Shown here piece after piece: positions 48,051 through 57,353 of a stretch of 64,000 nucleotides of DNA. A model generated the notes under the pieces. That model was not told where the DNA came from. It did not search any database and saw only the letters and a program-made list of their open reading frames with translations. The stretch is from Chloroflexota bacterium (GTDB lineage Bacteria > Chloroflexota > Anaerolineae > Anaerolineales > Anaerolineaceae). The position numbers and the translations under genes are program-made. The DNA is taken from contig SLTK01000002.1 of the NCBI GenBank assembly GCA_004347695.1, positions 1 through 64,000 on the forward strand, in the 5' to 3' direction. Positions within the stretch are counted from its first letter, which is position 1; each line of letters starts with the position of its first letter.

Positions 48051-48815
48051 ATGAGCGAAAACAGCCTGCCCAATCCCACCCCTGGCAAAAAGCCAAAGAA
48101 CAACTCTGCTTTTAGCACCCTCTCCACCATTCTGACGGTCGCGCTGGTTTTAGCCACGCTCTTTACCTTGTGGACACCTGCCAATTTGTTTTCGAATCAG
48201 ATGCTGGATAATTTTTTTCAAGCCTGGCAGGCTAACCCGACATTAACCATCCCAACCGCTACTCCATCGCCCAGGCCGCGTATCGGCATTGTAGCCGGCC
48301 ATTGGGGAAATGATTCCGGCGCAGTCTGCACCGATGGGTTGACAGAGATGTCGGTCAATCTGGAAATCGCCACTCGCGTCCAGCAGCAGTTGTTAGCTGA
48401 GGGGTACGAGGTCGACCTGCTGCAAGAGTTCGATGAAAAACTTTACGAATATCAGGCGTTGGCATTGGTTTCCATTCACAACGATTCCTGTAATTATGTA
48501 AACGATGAAGCCACTGGATTCAAGGTTGCCGCAGCCGCATCCAGCGCCTACCCGGAAAAGGCCGACCGGCTGGCTGCCTGCCTGACCGACCGGTACGGCA
48601 AGACCACCGGTATGAGTTATCATGCCAACACAGTTACCGGTGACATGACCCAGTACCATACCTTTCGGGAAATCAACACCAATACCACCGCCGCCATTAT
48701 CGAGACCGGTTTCTTGAATTTGGACCGGCGCATTTTAACGGAACAGCCTGATCTGGTAGCGCAGGGCATTACCAATGGCATTTTGTGCTATATAAAGAAT
48801 GAGCCCGTTCCATGA
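48051..48815 (+). CDS. N-acetylmuramoyl-L-alanine amidase (Amidase_3)
   Basis: 254 aa. A membrane anchor (about 22-43, STILTVALVLATLFTLW) with a short Thr/Pro linker precedes a zinc amidase: IVAGHWG (His ligand), TEMSVNLEIA (Glu), VSIHNDS (second His) and AAIIETGFLNL (catalytic Glu). It cleaves peptide stems from glycan chains outside the membrane. Followed in the same operon by two L,D-transpeptidases (ATGA overlap with the first). Confidence 0.9.
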   Translation: MSENSLPNPTPGKKPKNNSAFSTLSTILTVALVLATLFTLWTPANLFSNQMLDNFFQAWQANPTLTIPTATPSPRPRIGIVAGHWGNDSGAVCTDGLTEMSVNLEIATRVQQQLLAEGYEVDLLQEFDEKLYEYQALALVSIHNDSCNYVNDEATGFKVAAAASSAYPEKADRLAACLTDRYGKTTGMSYHANTVTGDMTQYHTFREINTNTTAAIIETGFLNLDRRILTEQPDLVAQGITNGILCYIKNEPVP

Positions 48816-49909
48816 CGAATACCCCAATGAGCGAATCCGGAGATTCACAGGCCATACAAGCCCTAAGGCTTGCAAAGCTGGCTATTCGTGAAGGCCGCCG
48901 GGACGAGGCTTTTCAGCACGCCAAACAAGCTTCCGAACTGGCTCCCGGAATGGAAGAACCGTGGCTGATTCTCGGTGCTTTAGCTAACCCGACTGAAAGC
49001 GTTTATTACCTGCGGAAAGCCCTGGCAATCAACCCGATCAGCGAACCAGCCCGAAAGGGCATGCACTGGGCTGTTCAACGCATGCGGGCGCAAGCCGGGG
49101 AATTGCCAGCCGCAGGCCAATCTGCAAAGGCTGAAACCCCCGCTGGCACTACTGTCTCCCGGCCAGTTCGCCCGGCTCCCTCTATCCGCGCTCGCAGCGC
49201 GTCGAAAAAGACAAAATCAGCGCGCTCCTGGCTTGTCCCGGTGACCGCTGGCTTCTTGCTTTTTTGCGTGGTAATGGCCGCGTGGCTGGCTGTTCCTACC
49301 CTTCAATCCCCAAAGAATGGTGGACCTTACGCAGCCAGGCCGGTAGGGGCCTTGTTCAAACCGTCGCTTACTCCGTCGGTCACCCCAACGCCTACGCCCA
49401 CCAATACACCGACCGCCACGCCTACCTTTACGCCAACTGCGACCCCGACAGAAACCCCCACCGAGACACCGACTGCCACGCCAACCGATACCCCTCTCCC
49501 TCGATCGACTTCCACCCCGGTAGTCTATAACGACATTCCTGAGGAGGTAGGCAGTGATGAGTTTTGGGTCGATGTTGATCTGAGCGAGCAAATGGTGTAT
49601 GCCTACGTAGGCGACAACTTGCTGAACAGCTTTCTGGTATCAACCGGCACAGCCGCGCACCCAACCGTCGTTGGCCAATTCCGCATCTGGATTATGCTGC
49701 GCTACACGGATATGTCGGGACCTGGCTATTACCTGCCCGACGTTCCGTACACCATGTATTTCTACGAGGGGTATGGGCTGCATGGAACCTATTGGCATAG
49801 CAATTTTGGCACACCCATGAGCCACGGTTGTGTCAACCTGCGCACAGAGGATGCCGGCTGGATTTTCGCCCGGGCGTCAGTTGGCACCCTGGTGAACGTG
49901 CATTATTAA
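48812..49909 (+). CDS. L,D-transpeptidase (YkuD) with TPR-like N-terminus and Thr/Pro linker
   Basis: 365 aa. Cytoplasmic TPR-like part (17-85, REGRRDEAFQHAKQASELAP), one membrane helix (about 140-160), a TPT/TAT linker of about 50 residues, then a YkuD domain with HGTYWHSNFGTPMSHGCVN (His and catalytic Cys). Builds 3-3 cross-links or anchors in the wall. It overlaps the amidase stop by 4 nt and precedes a second YkuD gene by 4 nt. Confidence 0.9.
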   Translation: MTNTPMSESGDSQAIQALRLAKLAIREGRRDEAFQHAKQASELAPGMEEPWLILGALANPTESVYYLRKALAINPISEPARKGMHWAVQRMRAQAGELPAAGQSAKAETPAGTTVSRPVRPAPSIRARSASKKTKSARSWLVPVTAGFLLFCVVMAAWLAVPTLQSPKNGGPYAARPVGALFKPSLTPSVTPTPTPTNTPTATPTFTPTATPTETPTETPTATPTDTPLPRSTSTPVVYNDIPEEVGSDEFWVDVDLSEQMVYAYVGDNLLNSFLVSTGTAAHPTVVGQFRIWIMLRYTDMSGPGYYLPDVPYTMYFYEGYGLHGTYWHSNFGTPMSHGCVNLRTEDAGWIFARASVGTLVNVHY

Positions 49910-49913
49910 GCCT

Positions 49914-50999
49914 ATGGATAGTTTGCTCTCGTCGTTCCTACAATCCCTATCGCGGCGGGAATTTCTCAAATTTTCCGGCTCAGCTTTATTAGGCTTGTTT
50001 ACACTGCCATTTTCCAACCAGAGTTTGCGTTTAAACCAGTTAAGAACCGCCCAGGGCTATACCCTACCCTACGGACGAGTAACCGCCAAAAAAATTGACG
50101 GCTATGATAAACCATCATTCAGCGCTGAGCTGAAACAATCGTACTGGGAAAATCTGGTGATGCCAATCACCGGTGTGGCACTCGGCGATGAAGAGTCAGG
50201 CCATAACCGGGTCTGGTACCAGTTTAATAGCGAAAGTTACGTTCACTCCGGTGATGTTCAACCGGTTGATATTCAAACCAACCCCATCGTTGATCCAATT
50301 TTGCCAGAAGGACAATTAGCGGTCGTCACCGTTCCCTTTACCGACACGGTCTGGTCCCTGCGCCAGCAAGAATTTCTGGCTTACAGGTTGTACTACGCCA
50401 CCACCCATTGGGTGTACGAGACCGTCCAGGATAATCAAGGCAAGACATGGTATCGCATCAACGACGATAAATGGAAGATCAAGCATTTTGTCAATGCTAC
50501 GCACTTGCATTTGGTCACTGCGGATGAAATTGCTCCACTCTCACCGGATGTCCCCGCGGAGGAGAAACGGCTGGAAATTCACCTGCCCGAGCAGGTGGTT
50601 ATTGCTTATGAGTATAACCAACCTGTATGGATGGCGCGCACCGCTACCGGGGCTCGCTTCCGCGACGGCGATTACCGGACCCCGGTTGGCAATTACATTA
50701 CCAATCGTAAACGTCCCTCACGTCACATGGCTGCCGGAGATGGTGCGGATGCCAATGGTTATGATCTCCCCGGCGTGCCCTGGGTATGCTACTTAATGGA
50801 AAACGGGATATCTTTTCACGGCACTTACTGGCACAACAATTTTGGCCGGCCGCGCAGTCACGGGTGCGTCAATCTCTCGCCGCAACATGCCCTGTGGGTT
50901 TACCGTTGGACCAACCCGGTCGTCCCACTGGCCACAATGACGGCCATCGAAAAAAACGGTACAATGGTGGAAGTTATTGATCAGCCTATGGCTGATTGA
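49914..50999 (+). CDS. L,D-transpeptidase (YkuD) with a Tat-like signal
   Basis: 361 aa. The N-terminus SLSRREFLKFSGSALLGLF is a twin-arginine (RREFLKF) export signal, unlike its neighbour's membrane anchor. The mid-part has SH3-like beta segments; the C-terminal YkuD domain has HGTYWHNNFGRPRSHGCVN with the catalytic Cys. Tat export would mean it folds, perhaps as a dimer or with a cofactor, before crossing the membrane. Third gene of the wall operon. Confidence 0.88.
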   Translation: MDSLLSSFLQSLSRREFLKFSGSALLGLFTLPFSNQSLRLNQLRTAQGYTLPYGRVTAKKIDGYDKPSFSAELKQSYWENLVMPITGVALGDEESGHNRVWYQFNSESYVHSGDVQPVDIQTNPIVDPILPEGQLAVVTVPFTDTVWSLRQQEFLAYRLYYATTHWVYETVQDNQGKTWYRINDDKWKIKHFVNATHLHLVTADEIAPLSPDVPAEEKRLEIHLPEQVVIAYEYNQPVWMARTATGARFRDGDYRTPVGNYITNRKRPSRHMAAGDGADANGYDLPGVPWVCYLMENGISFHGTYWHNNFGRPRSHGCVNLSPQHALWVYRWTNPVVPLATMTAIEKNGTMVEVIDQPMAD

Positions 51000-51062
51000 G
51001 TCAGAAGTTTATTACCGTCGCTGCAATTGAGTCGAATAGTCCCCGTTGAAAGGAGAGGGTTG

Positions 51063-51485
51063 ATGTCAGAACCTCTTTTTGCCGGTTTGGTTATGGATGA
51101 AAAGGACCAGGTGGTTGATGTTGCCCATATTGGGAATGAGGCTATGTATGTAGTTAACGACGCTGGTTTTCACCGCCATATCCCGGCCGAACATGTGGAC
51201 CGCCAGGTCCTGGCGCTCATGAAAGAACAGATTACCGGGCACGAGGATCTGATCAGTGAACAGACGGCTAAAATGCTCGGTCAGGATGATATTTTTTCGC
51301 GCGCCATTATCGATAATCAGCTTAAAAATATCGATCAACAGTTGGAACAGTTGCTCAAAACCGGGATTCCTGAAGCTGGCCGAGCCTATATGGGGATGAT
51401 GGGTTTTAAGGTGGTGATCAATTTCCATGGGGATGTCATCCGTCTGGACCAACCGAGCGCGGCCAGCGATGAAGGCGACGAATAA
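51063..51485 (+). CDS. Unknown small soluble protein
   Basis: 140 aa. Starts at ATG 51063 after AAAGGAGAGGG, more convincing than the upstream codon at 51027. N-terminal beta-hairpins (LFAGLVMDEKDQVVDVAHIG, then MYVVNDAGFHRHIP) and a helical central part (DIFSRAIIDNQLKNIDQQLE). No family recognised. The following thioredoxin-TPR gene may be coupled. Confidence 0.6.
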   Translation: MSEPLFAGLVMDEKDQVVDVAHIGNEAMYVVNDAGFHRHIPAEHVDRQVLALMKEQITGHEDLISEQTAKMLGQDDIFSRAIIDNQLKNIDQQLEQLLKTGIPEAGRAYMGMMGFKVVINFHGDVIRLDQPSAASDEGDE

Positions 51486-51510
51486 CAAGACCAATGAGAA
51501 AACGGGCATA

Positions 51511-52341
51511 ATGGCAGCTGATTTCGTGGTTGATGTGAATGAGTCGGACTTCGAATACGAGGTGATCTCGTTTTCGCAAAATACACCAGTGGTGGTTGAT
51601 TTTTGGGCTGAATGGTGCCGGCCGTGCAAGCCGTTAACCGCCATCCTCGAGCGGCTGGTTCATGAGGCTCAGGGCGGTTTCCGTCTGGCGCGCGTGAATT
51701 CCGATCAAAATCCGAATTTAGCCTTGCGTTTCGGTGTCCGCAGCCTGCCAACGGTGAAAGCATTCAGCGGCGGACAGGTGGTTGCTGAATTTGTTGGTGC
51801 ACTACCTGAAGATCGCGTACGCGAGTTTTTAGATCATATCGAACCGCCCAGTCCGGCGGCATTGCTTGTCGAAAAAGCATCCAGTCTGATTGCTTCTGAG
51901 CGGTGGGCGCAGGCTGAAATCATATTCCGCGAAGCGTTGGACGCTGACCCGGATAACCCGAACGGCCTGCTCGGGTTGGCAAAGACCCTGCTGGCTCAGG
52001 GCAAAAGCCATGAAGCGCTGGCACTGGTGACCTCATTCCCGCCCAGCCGCAGCTACGCTCAGGCCACGACCCTGATACCGCTGGCCGAAGAAATGGATCA
52101 ATTACGCCGGTATACCATCGGCGCTGAAGAAAACGAGCAAATTGCAGCTTACTGGAATGCAATCCGGCTGGCAGCTCGCGGTAAAATCACGTCCGCGCTG
52201 GATGGGCTGTTGGATGTACTGCGTTTGGACAAGCATGATGCGAAGTCCAGAAAAATCATTCTGGCGCTGCTGGAATTACTCGGCGACGACAATCCCATTA
52301 CCCGCGAATACCGCAAAGAACTTTCGGCAATTTTGTTTTGA
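51511..52341 (+). CDS. Thioredoxin-TPR protein (YbbN/CnoX-like)
   Basis: 276 aa. N-terminal thioredoxin fold with active site FWAEWCRPCKPLTAILE (CRPC), followed by about 150 residues of TPR-like helices (AEIIFREALDADPDNPNGLLGL) and a C-terminal ALLELLGDDNPITREYRKELS typical of CnoX/YbbN. These proteins are chaperone-redoxins that protect clients from oxidation. ATG 51511 is the best start; an ATG at 51469 overlaps the upstream gene. Confidence 0.88.
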   Translation: MAADFVVDVNESDFEYEVISFSQNTPVVVDFWAEWCRPCKPLTAILERLVHEAQGGFRLARVNSDQNPNLALRFGVRSLPTVKAFSGGQVVAEFVGALPEDRVREFLDHIEPPSPAALLVEKASSLIASERWAQAEIIFREALDADPDNPNGLLGLAKTLLAQGKSHEALALVTSFPPSRSYAQATTLIPLAEEMDQLRRYTIGAEENEQIAAYWNAIRLAARGKITSALDGLLDVLRLDKHDAKSRKIILALLELLGDDNPITREYRKELSAILF

Positions 52342-52351
52342 GGTTCGTGCG

Positions 52352-52593
52352 ATGCACCTTTAAGGTGCATTGCACGTGCAATTGAGCTGTGAAATTCAGG
52401 CGCAGAAGAGCAGGTGCATCGCTCCCAGGTGATGGCTCACCGGGCGTGTAATCCTGCCAGGAGCAACGCACCCATGTGTTTTAGTGCGTTGCATGTGCAA
52501 TTGACGCTGTGAAATTTAGGCGCAGAAGAGCAGGTGCATCGCTCCCAGGTGATGGCTCACCGGGCGTGTAATCCTGCCAGGAGCAACACACCC
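52352..52593. repeat. Duplicated ~104-nt structured repeat (about 120-nt period)
   Basis: Copy A 52370-52473 and copy B 52489-52593 are nearly identical; from 52391 and 52511 onward they match at an exact 120-nt offset with two visible changes. Each starts with a TTGCAYGTGCAA palindrome and contains GCTCC...GGAGC arms and a CCCAGGTGA/TCACCGGG hairpin. Before copy A lies a perfect 9-bp palindrome ATGCACCTT-T-AAGGTGCAT (52352-52370). No ORF spans it. It sits between two convergent genes and looks like a mobile REP/MITE-like element or structured RNA. Confidence 0.75.
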
Positions 52594-52601
52594 GAAATTC
52601 T

Positions 52602-53552
52602 TTACTGTTTCAATTCCAGCAAAGCCCAGGTTGTGGGATCACGGAAATCACGGTTCAATACGCTCGACATCACGCTCTGCTGAACATTCTGGCTCTCACT
52701 GTCATTATCATTCAACGACAGTGCAAAGCCAAACTGCTTACCGCTTGTTGGTGAAACACCCAGCACGCTCCACGGGATGGCAATTTCCGTGCGGATAATG
52801 CCGTCATTATAGACTGCAGCAATTTTGACTGTAGTTCGCGGGCCGGCCACATTCGAAGGATAATACAGGTAGGTTTCCTTTACACCCGTAATGCCGCCCT
52901 TACCGGCTGAAAAGACCAGTTGGTAGTCATCGCTGTTGAGTTCATTCGAATTTACATCGCCAGACAGGTCAACATCAAATAGGAGTTCGATTGAATCCCC
53001 TTTGAAAATATTCACATCAGTCGCATTCTGAACGTATTTCTCGTCGTAAACTTTGGTTGCCAGGTAAAGGTAGGTGTTGTCCCAGCCAACGCGGAAGGAA
53101 CCTTCCAGATCGGCCTTGTCTGCCACATTTTCCTTGCCAAATACGATGAACTTAGCGGGATATGCGGTATTGGTCCATTCATCCCATGGGCCGTCAAGGA
53201 CCGGGGCAGTGGTCATAAAGTCGGCGGTGAACTTGCCTGCCGGGCGTGGGTCTGTGGTGGGTAAAGGGGTAGTGGTAACCAGCGGCAGCGGGGTTATCGC
53301 GCTGGTCGGGCTGGCTGCCGGGGGTTGGGTATCGTTCGTGCCTGGCGCAGTAGTCGCCGTGACGACCGGTGCTACGGGGGTGGATATGCCAGGCGCTTTT
53401 GTGACAATACTGAAAAGAGCCGTCATGGTCATGTTAGGCGTTGGTACAGAGGAGGTCGGTTGCGCATCGCGACCGGGAAGGTTGCATGCCAGAATCGCGC
53501 CAATCAAAATAAGCGATACAAATCCCAAACGTTTGGCTGCTTTGTTTTTCAT
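52602..53552 (-). CDS. Lipoprotein with a CBM9-like beta-sandwich
   Basis: 316 aa from ATG 53552 (AGGAGGAATGAC upstream). Signal peptide with lipobox ILAC (Cys about residue 23), a Thr/Pro linker (25-110), then DGPWDEWTNTAYPAKF, VGWDNTYLYLATKVYDE and GDSIELLFDVDLSGD, which match CBM9-like carbohydrate-binding domains. Anchored outside the membrane and possibly binds a cell-surface or environmental glycan. Transcribed toward the structured repeat. Confidence 0.78.
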   Translation of the reverse strand: MKNKAAKRLGFVSLILIGAILACNLPGRDAQPTSSVPTPNMTMTALFSIVTKAPGISTPVAPVVTATTAPGTNDTQPPAASPTSAITPLPLVTTTPLPTTDPRPAGKFTADFMTTAPVLDGPWDEWTNTAYPAKFIVFGKENVADKADLEGSFRVGWDNTYLYLATKVYDEKYVQNATDVNIFKGDSIELLFDVDLSGDVNSNELNSDDYQLVFSAGKGGITGVKETYLYYPSNVAGPRTTVKIAAVYNDGIIRTEIAIPWSVLGVSPTSGKQFGFALSLNDNDSESQNVQQSVMSSVLNRDFRDPTTWALLELKQ

Positions 53553-53692
53553 GTCATTCCTCCTATCCAAAGGCGCCTTTTCGGCGTTTGCGCCAGTTGC
53601 CCCTTTTCTTTCGAAATAATTCCAATCACCGCTATAATCATCTTAATGATTTATAACATCGGTTGGAAGAACTCAGGAACTCTGAACTCCCA

Positions 53693-54346
53693 ATGTTAAC
53701 ACTATCTGACCTGGAAGTACGGGTGGTTGTTTTTACCCTGCAAAACAATCAGTTGCAAGTATTACTCCATCCCATCAAGGGCAACAAGCTGTGGATGCTG
53801 CCGGGCTGCGGGCTGCTCGAAAGCGCGAATCTGGAAAGCGCCGCCGCTAGCTGCGTCGAAGGGTTGACCGGTTTAAAAGAAGTTTTTCTCGAACAGCTTT
53901 ATACCTACGGCGATGCGGGACGCCATCCGCAAGGACGGGTGGTTTCTGTCGTTTATTTTGCGCTCCTGGCAGCCGGTTCGCTCTCGCCGGAACGCATCGA
54001 GCTGGCTCAGGCTGCCTGGCAGCCGGTTGGCGAACTACCGGAGTTGGCAGGCGATCATGCGGAAATTCTGACCTATGCGATCCGCCGCTTGCGTTACAAA
54101 ATCGAATATTCGGCAGTCGGGTTCGAGCTGCTGCCCGAGGTCTTTACTTTGAGTGAATTGCAGCACACTTATGAGCTGATTTTGGGAGAGCAACTCGATA
54201 AGCGTAATTTCAGACGCCGCATTTTGGAGGCCGGGATTATCGAGCCGACCCCTGAACGGCGCTCCGGTGAGGGACGACCCGCCCAACTTTACCGCTACCG
54301 CGCGGACGCCGTCGCCGAGGTCAAAGCCCGCCGGTTGTTTCCGTGA
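53693..54346 (+). CDS. NrtR-like Nudix-fold transcriptional regulator
   Basis: 217 aa. N-terminal Nudix fold (VRVVVFTLQNNQLQVLLHP), but the Nudix box (GLLESANLESAAASCVEG) lacks the REUxEE core, so hydrolysis is unlikely. The C-terminal winged helix (SELQHTYELILGEQLDKRNF, RRRILEAGIIEPT) binds DNA. This is the layout of NrtR regulators of NAD metabolism. The start ATG 53693 is preferred over TTG 53663. No NAD gene is adjacent, so the target is unknown. Confidence 0.78.
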   Translation: MLTLSDLEVRVVVFTLQNNQLQVLLHPIKGNKLWMLPGCGLLESANLESAAASCVEGLTGLKEVFLEQLYTYGDAGRHPQGRVVSVVYFALLAAGSLSPERIELAQAAWQPVGELPELAGDHAEILTYAIRRLRYKIEYSAVGFELLPEVFTLSELQHTYELILGEQLDKRNFRRRILEAGIIEPTPERRSGEGRPAQLYRYRADAVAEVKARRLFP

Positions 54347-54507
54347 GATATTCAACAGGTATAGTATTTGTCATCCGACCATTTGATGGGGTTTGATCAA
54401 TACAGTGTTCAAACCTTTTGTAATGCAAGTCATTCCGAGTGATTTCATCATAAGATAAAATTTGCCACTCGCATCATTCCCTGCTCCGCTCATGTTCAAT
54501 GAAGGGA

Positions 54508-55248
54508 TCAGTGCTTCCTGAAAATCCCAAATAGGACTGCGAATCCGGCCAGAATGAGTAAGGTGGGCGTCAAGATTCTCCAGCTAACGCCCAGCAGAGC
54601 GATCAGGCCGACCGATATCGTCATCAGTCCAAAGAGCAGCAGGCCAAAGCCGCCGATGGCAGTCTTGCCGCCGCGCAGCATGCTGAACAGACCGCCCACC
54701 AACGCTCCCGCTCCTGGAATCAGGATGGCAACTGCCCACCAGCGGAAGGGGTCAAAAACGGTTGTAACGTCGTAGATGCCAAGGTTCATGGCTAAAAAAC
54801 CGACGCCAAGGAACATTGCGCCCAGGCCAATCCACAGCCCAATATTGAGTATCCCCCCGACTCCAGCCGGGGCTTCGGTGCCGAAGCCTTCCAGGAAAAT
54901 TGCCAGACCGGGAACCAGCACCATCAACGACCACCATTTTGACCAGTCTAATCCGAAGAGGAACATGAGCGACAGGGTCAGCAGAATCAGCCCGCCGCCC
55001 AACCCGGCTCGTACCGCAGCGCCAAACCTGCCAGATCGTTGCAGTTCCGAAAAGCCGCCGCCGAGAGACGCCAGCGCCGGAACCAGAATGAATAAAGCCC
55101 ACCAGTTATAGCGGGAGCCAAGCCAGCCAATCTGTTGGGCGAGAAGGATGATACCGCCAATAATGAAAACTAATCCCCAGATCCAACTGCCGCGTTTTTT
55201 ACGTTTTTCCGGTAACCGTGTTTGCGTTTCGACCGGTTGTTGATTCAT
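54508..55248 (-). CDS. Multi-pass membrane protein, LiaF/DUF5668-like
   Basis: 246 aa. Hydrophobic helices in pairs separated by short turns, with a repeated pattern (WIWGLVFIIGGIILLAQQ; WWALFILVPALASLGGG; WWSLMVLVPGLAIFLEG; WWAVAILIPGAGALVGG). ATG 55248 follows AGGAGGTTGTG. The repetition of W-W-ILIP units suggests internal duplication. Possible envelope-stress related protein; function inferred from family resemblance only. Confidence 0.65.
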   Translation of the reverse strand: MNQQPVETQTRLPEKRKKRGSWIWGLVFIIGGIILLAQQIGWLGSRYNWWALFILVPALASLGGGFSELQRSGRFGAAVRAGLGGGLILLTLSLMFLFGLDWSKWWSLMVLVPGLAIFLEGFGTEAPAGVGGILNIGLWIGLGAMFLGVGFLAMNLGIYDVTTVFDPFRWWAVAILIPGAGALVGGLFSMLRGGKTAIGGFGLLLFGLMTISVGLIALLGVSWRILTPTLLILAGFAVLFGIFRKH

Positions 55249-55667
55249 CACAACCTCCTCTACTCCATTACTTGCTTTAATCTGATATTACCTTTAAATA
55301 CGAGTTCAAGCTGGAAAAGGTTGCTTAAATGTCAAACGCCCGGGTGAGGGGGGCACCCGAACGTTCGACACGCCTATTTTAGCATGGATATCGGGCGACT
55401 ACAAGATAATTGTTTGAAAATAGTTTGTCTCTATTGTTAACGATGGTTTAACAAAGTTTTTTTTGTTTTTAAAAATCCTGATAATTGACGTCAACAATGC
55501 AGCATGTTATAGTATTTTTACGCCTGAAATGACATCTCAACTTACCCCTTCCGATGCGAATTTGTTTTTAGGGGGTTAATGTGTATGGCAATACCACCGG
55601 AATCCATTCTGATATATGGACGCTTCAGTTATTGAAGCAATCCATCAGAATTGGTCAGCAGGAAACC
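55249..55667. other. Leader/intergenic region with hairpin, promoter and possible 18-aa leader peptide
   Basis: A long hairpin at 55331-55369 (GTCAAACG-CC-CGGGTG ... CACCCG-AA-CGTTCGAC) and the promoter at 55485-55513. A possible 18-codon ORF starts at ATG 55579 after AGGGGG (MCMAIPPESILIYGRFSY) and ends at 55633-55635. No known riboswitch recognised. Confidence 0.45.
55485..55513 (+). promoter_or_regulatory. Sigma70-type promoter of the ECF transporter operon
   Basis: TTGACG (55485-55490), 17-nt spacer, TATAGT (55508-55513). Predicted start near 55520, so the leader before the ATPase ATG (55668) is about 148 nt, long enough for regulation. Confidence 0.75.
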
Positions 55668-57299
55668 ATGACAGCAATCTCACCGCTAATTGTTGAAGGA
55701 CTCTCGTTCCGTTACCGCAGCCGCGAATTACCGGCCATCCAGGATATTAACCTGTCCATAGAGCCCGCCCAGATCGTGCTATTGGCAGGCGCCAGCGGCT
55801 GCGGCAAGACTACCCTGATCCGCTGCATCAATGGACTGATTCCGCGAAGCTATAAAGGGGATGTGTCCGGAAGGGTATGGCTGCAGGGGCAAGAGGTTAA
55901 AGACCTTTCCCTGGCGCGGATTTCTCAACTGGTTGGAACGGTTCTGCAAGATCCGGAACGGCAGATTCTTGGCTCGGTAGTCATGAACGAAGTCGCCTTT
56001 GGACTGGAAAACCTGGGTTGGGAGCGGGCTGCAATTCGGCAAGCTGTGGATGAAACCCTGGCGCGGCTGAATATCAGCCACCTGCGCGACCGGCAGACCC
56101 ATTCACTCTCAGGCGGCGAGAAACAAAAAGTAGCTCTGGCGGGGGTTTTGGCCATGCGCCCGAACATTCTGGTGCTCGACGAGCCGCTGGCTTCACTTGA
56201 CCCGGCCAGCGCCCAGGAAGCGCTCGACCTGGTGCGCACGCTGGCTGACGAAGGCATGACGGTTTTGATGGTCGAACACCGCGTCGAGGATGTGCTGCGC
56301 ATTCAGCCGGAACGGGTGCTCTTCATGCAGGATGGGCGCATTCGCTTCGATGGGCGACCGGAAGTTATGCAAAAGAACGTGGATTACCACGAGGTCAAAT
56401 TGCCGGCGGCCATGATTCTGGCTGCCGCCCGCGCGGACGCGCCGCCCTCGGAAATAAACCCGCTGCCGGCAGCCGCTCAAGATGCCCCTCTGGCGCCTCT
56501 GGTGCAGTTCAAGGATGTCACCTTTGGTTATGAAAGCGGTCTGGAGGTGCTGCACGGCGTCGACCTGCAAATCAACCGCGGGGATGTGATCGCAGTTCTT
56601 GGCCCTAATGGCGCAGGTAAAACAACCCTGATTAAACATGCCATAGGTCTGCTTAAACCGACGAGTGGGCAGGTGCTGGTCAATGGGCGCGATACGCATC
56701 AATTGAGTGTGGCTGAAATTGCCAGCACGCTTGGCTATGTTTTTCAAAGCCCAAGCCACATGTTGTTCGCGCCAACCGTGCGCGAGGAGTTGGCCTTTGG
56801 GCCAACCAACCTCAAACATTCCCCCCAGGTGATTGGAGAGGAGGTGAGTCAGGCTGTCGAGATTGTGAATCTGGTGGGTTTCGAAGAGACTCCGCCGCTT
56901 TCGATGTCGTTTGGCCAGCAAAAGCGGGTCAGCATCGCCGCCATTTTGGCGATGCGCTCGCGCATTTTGGTGATGGATGAACCTACCGCCGGGCAGGATT
57001 ACAAGAACTACATGGCTTTTATGAATTCCATTTTGCAACTGCCCACGTTCGAAGCGATTTTGTTCATCACTCATGACATCGATCTGGCAGTCATCTATGC
57101 CAACCGGGTATGGATGGTCAACCAGGGGCAGGTGGTGGCTGACGGCGTACCCCAGGAAGTATTGCGCGACCAGGAACGCTTGCGCACTAACCGCCTGGTT
57201 CCAACCAGCCTGTTGCAGGCTAATCTCGACTACTTCCCTATGACGCAAAAATTTTATAGCGCGGAAGGTCTGGCGCACCGCATTCCAGCGGGTGACTGA
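55668..57299 (+). CDS. Energy-coupling factor ATPase, two ABC domains in one chain
   Basis: 543 aa. Domain 1 has Walker A GASGCGKTTL, signature LSGGEKQKVALAG and Walker B ILVLDEP; domain 2 has GPNGAGKTTL, SFGQQKRVSIA and ILVMDEP. The two half-ATPases normally encoded separately (EcfA1/EcfA2) are fused, as in YkoD-like or ThiY-type systems. CAGGAAACC precedes ATG 55668. It powers uptake through EcfT and the S subunit downstream. Confidence 0.92.
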   Translation: MTAISPLIVEGLSFRYRSRELPAIQDINLSIEPAQIVLLAGASGCGKTTLIRCINGLIPRSYKGDVSGRVWLQGQEVKDLSLARISQLVGTVLQDPERQILGSVVMNEVAFGLENLGWERAAIRQAVDETLARLNISHLRDRQTHSLSGGEKQKVALAGVLAMRPNILVLDEPLASLDPASAQEALDLVRTLADEGMTVLMVEHRVEDVLRIQPERVLFMQDGRIRFDGRPEVMQKNVDYHEVKLPAAMILAAARADAPPSEINPLPAAAQDAPLAPLVQFKDVTFGYESGLEVLHGVDLQINRGDVIAVLGPNGAGKTTLIKHAIGLLKPTSGQVLVNGRDTHQLSVAEIASTLGYVFQSPSHMLFAPTVREELAFGPTNLKHSPQVIGEEVSQAVEIVNLVGFEETPPLSMSFGQQKRVSIAAILAMRSRILVMDEPTAGQDYKNYMAFMNSILQLPTFEAILFITHDIDLAVIYANRVWMVNQGQVVADGVPQEVLRDQERLRTNRLVPTSLLQANLDYFPMTQKFYSAEGLAHRIPAGD

Positions 57300-57353
57300 C
57301 CGGCAGTACATTTTGTCCTGGTTTTATTTGCTTTAGAGCCAAAGGAGTAAATC

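Noticed and set aside
55249..55667. Riboswitch (cobalamin or thiamine) upstream of the ECF operon
   Set aside because: None of the conserved boxes of these riboswitches could be recognised; only simple hairpins are seen.
56193..57311. 372-aa open frame on the minus strand
   Set aside because: Antisense to the double-ABC ATPase; no motif and His-rich composition typical of shadow frames.
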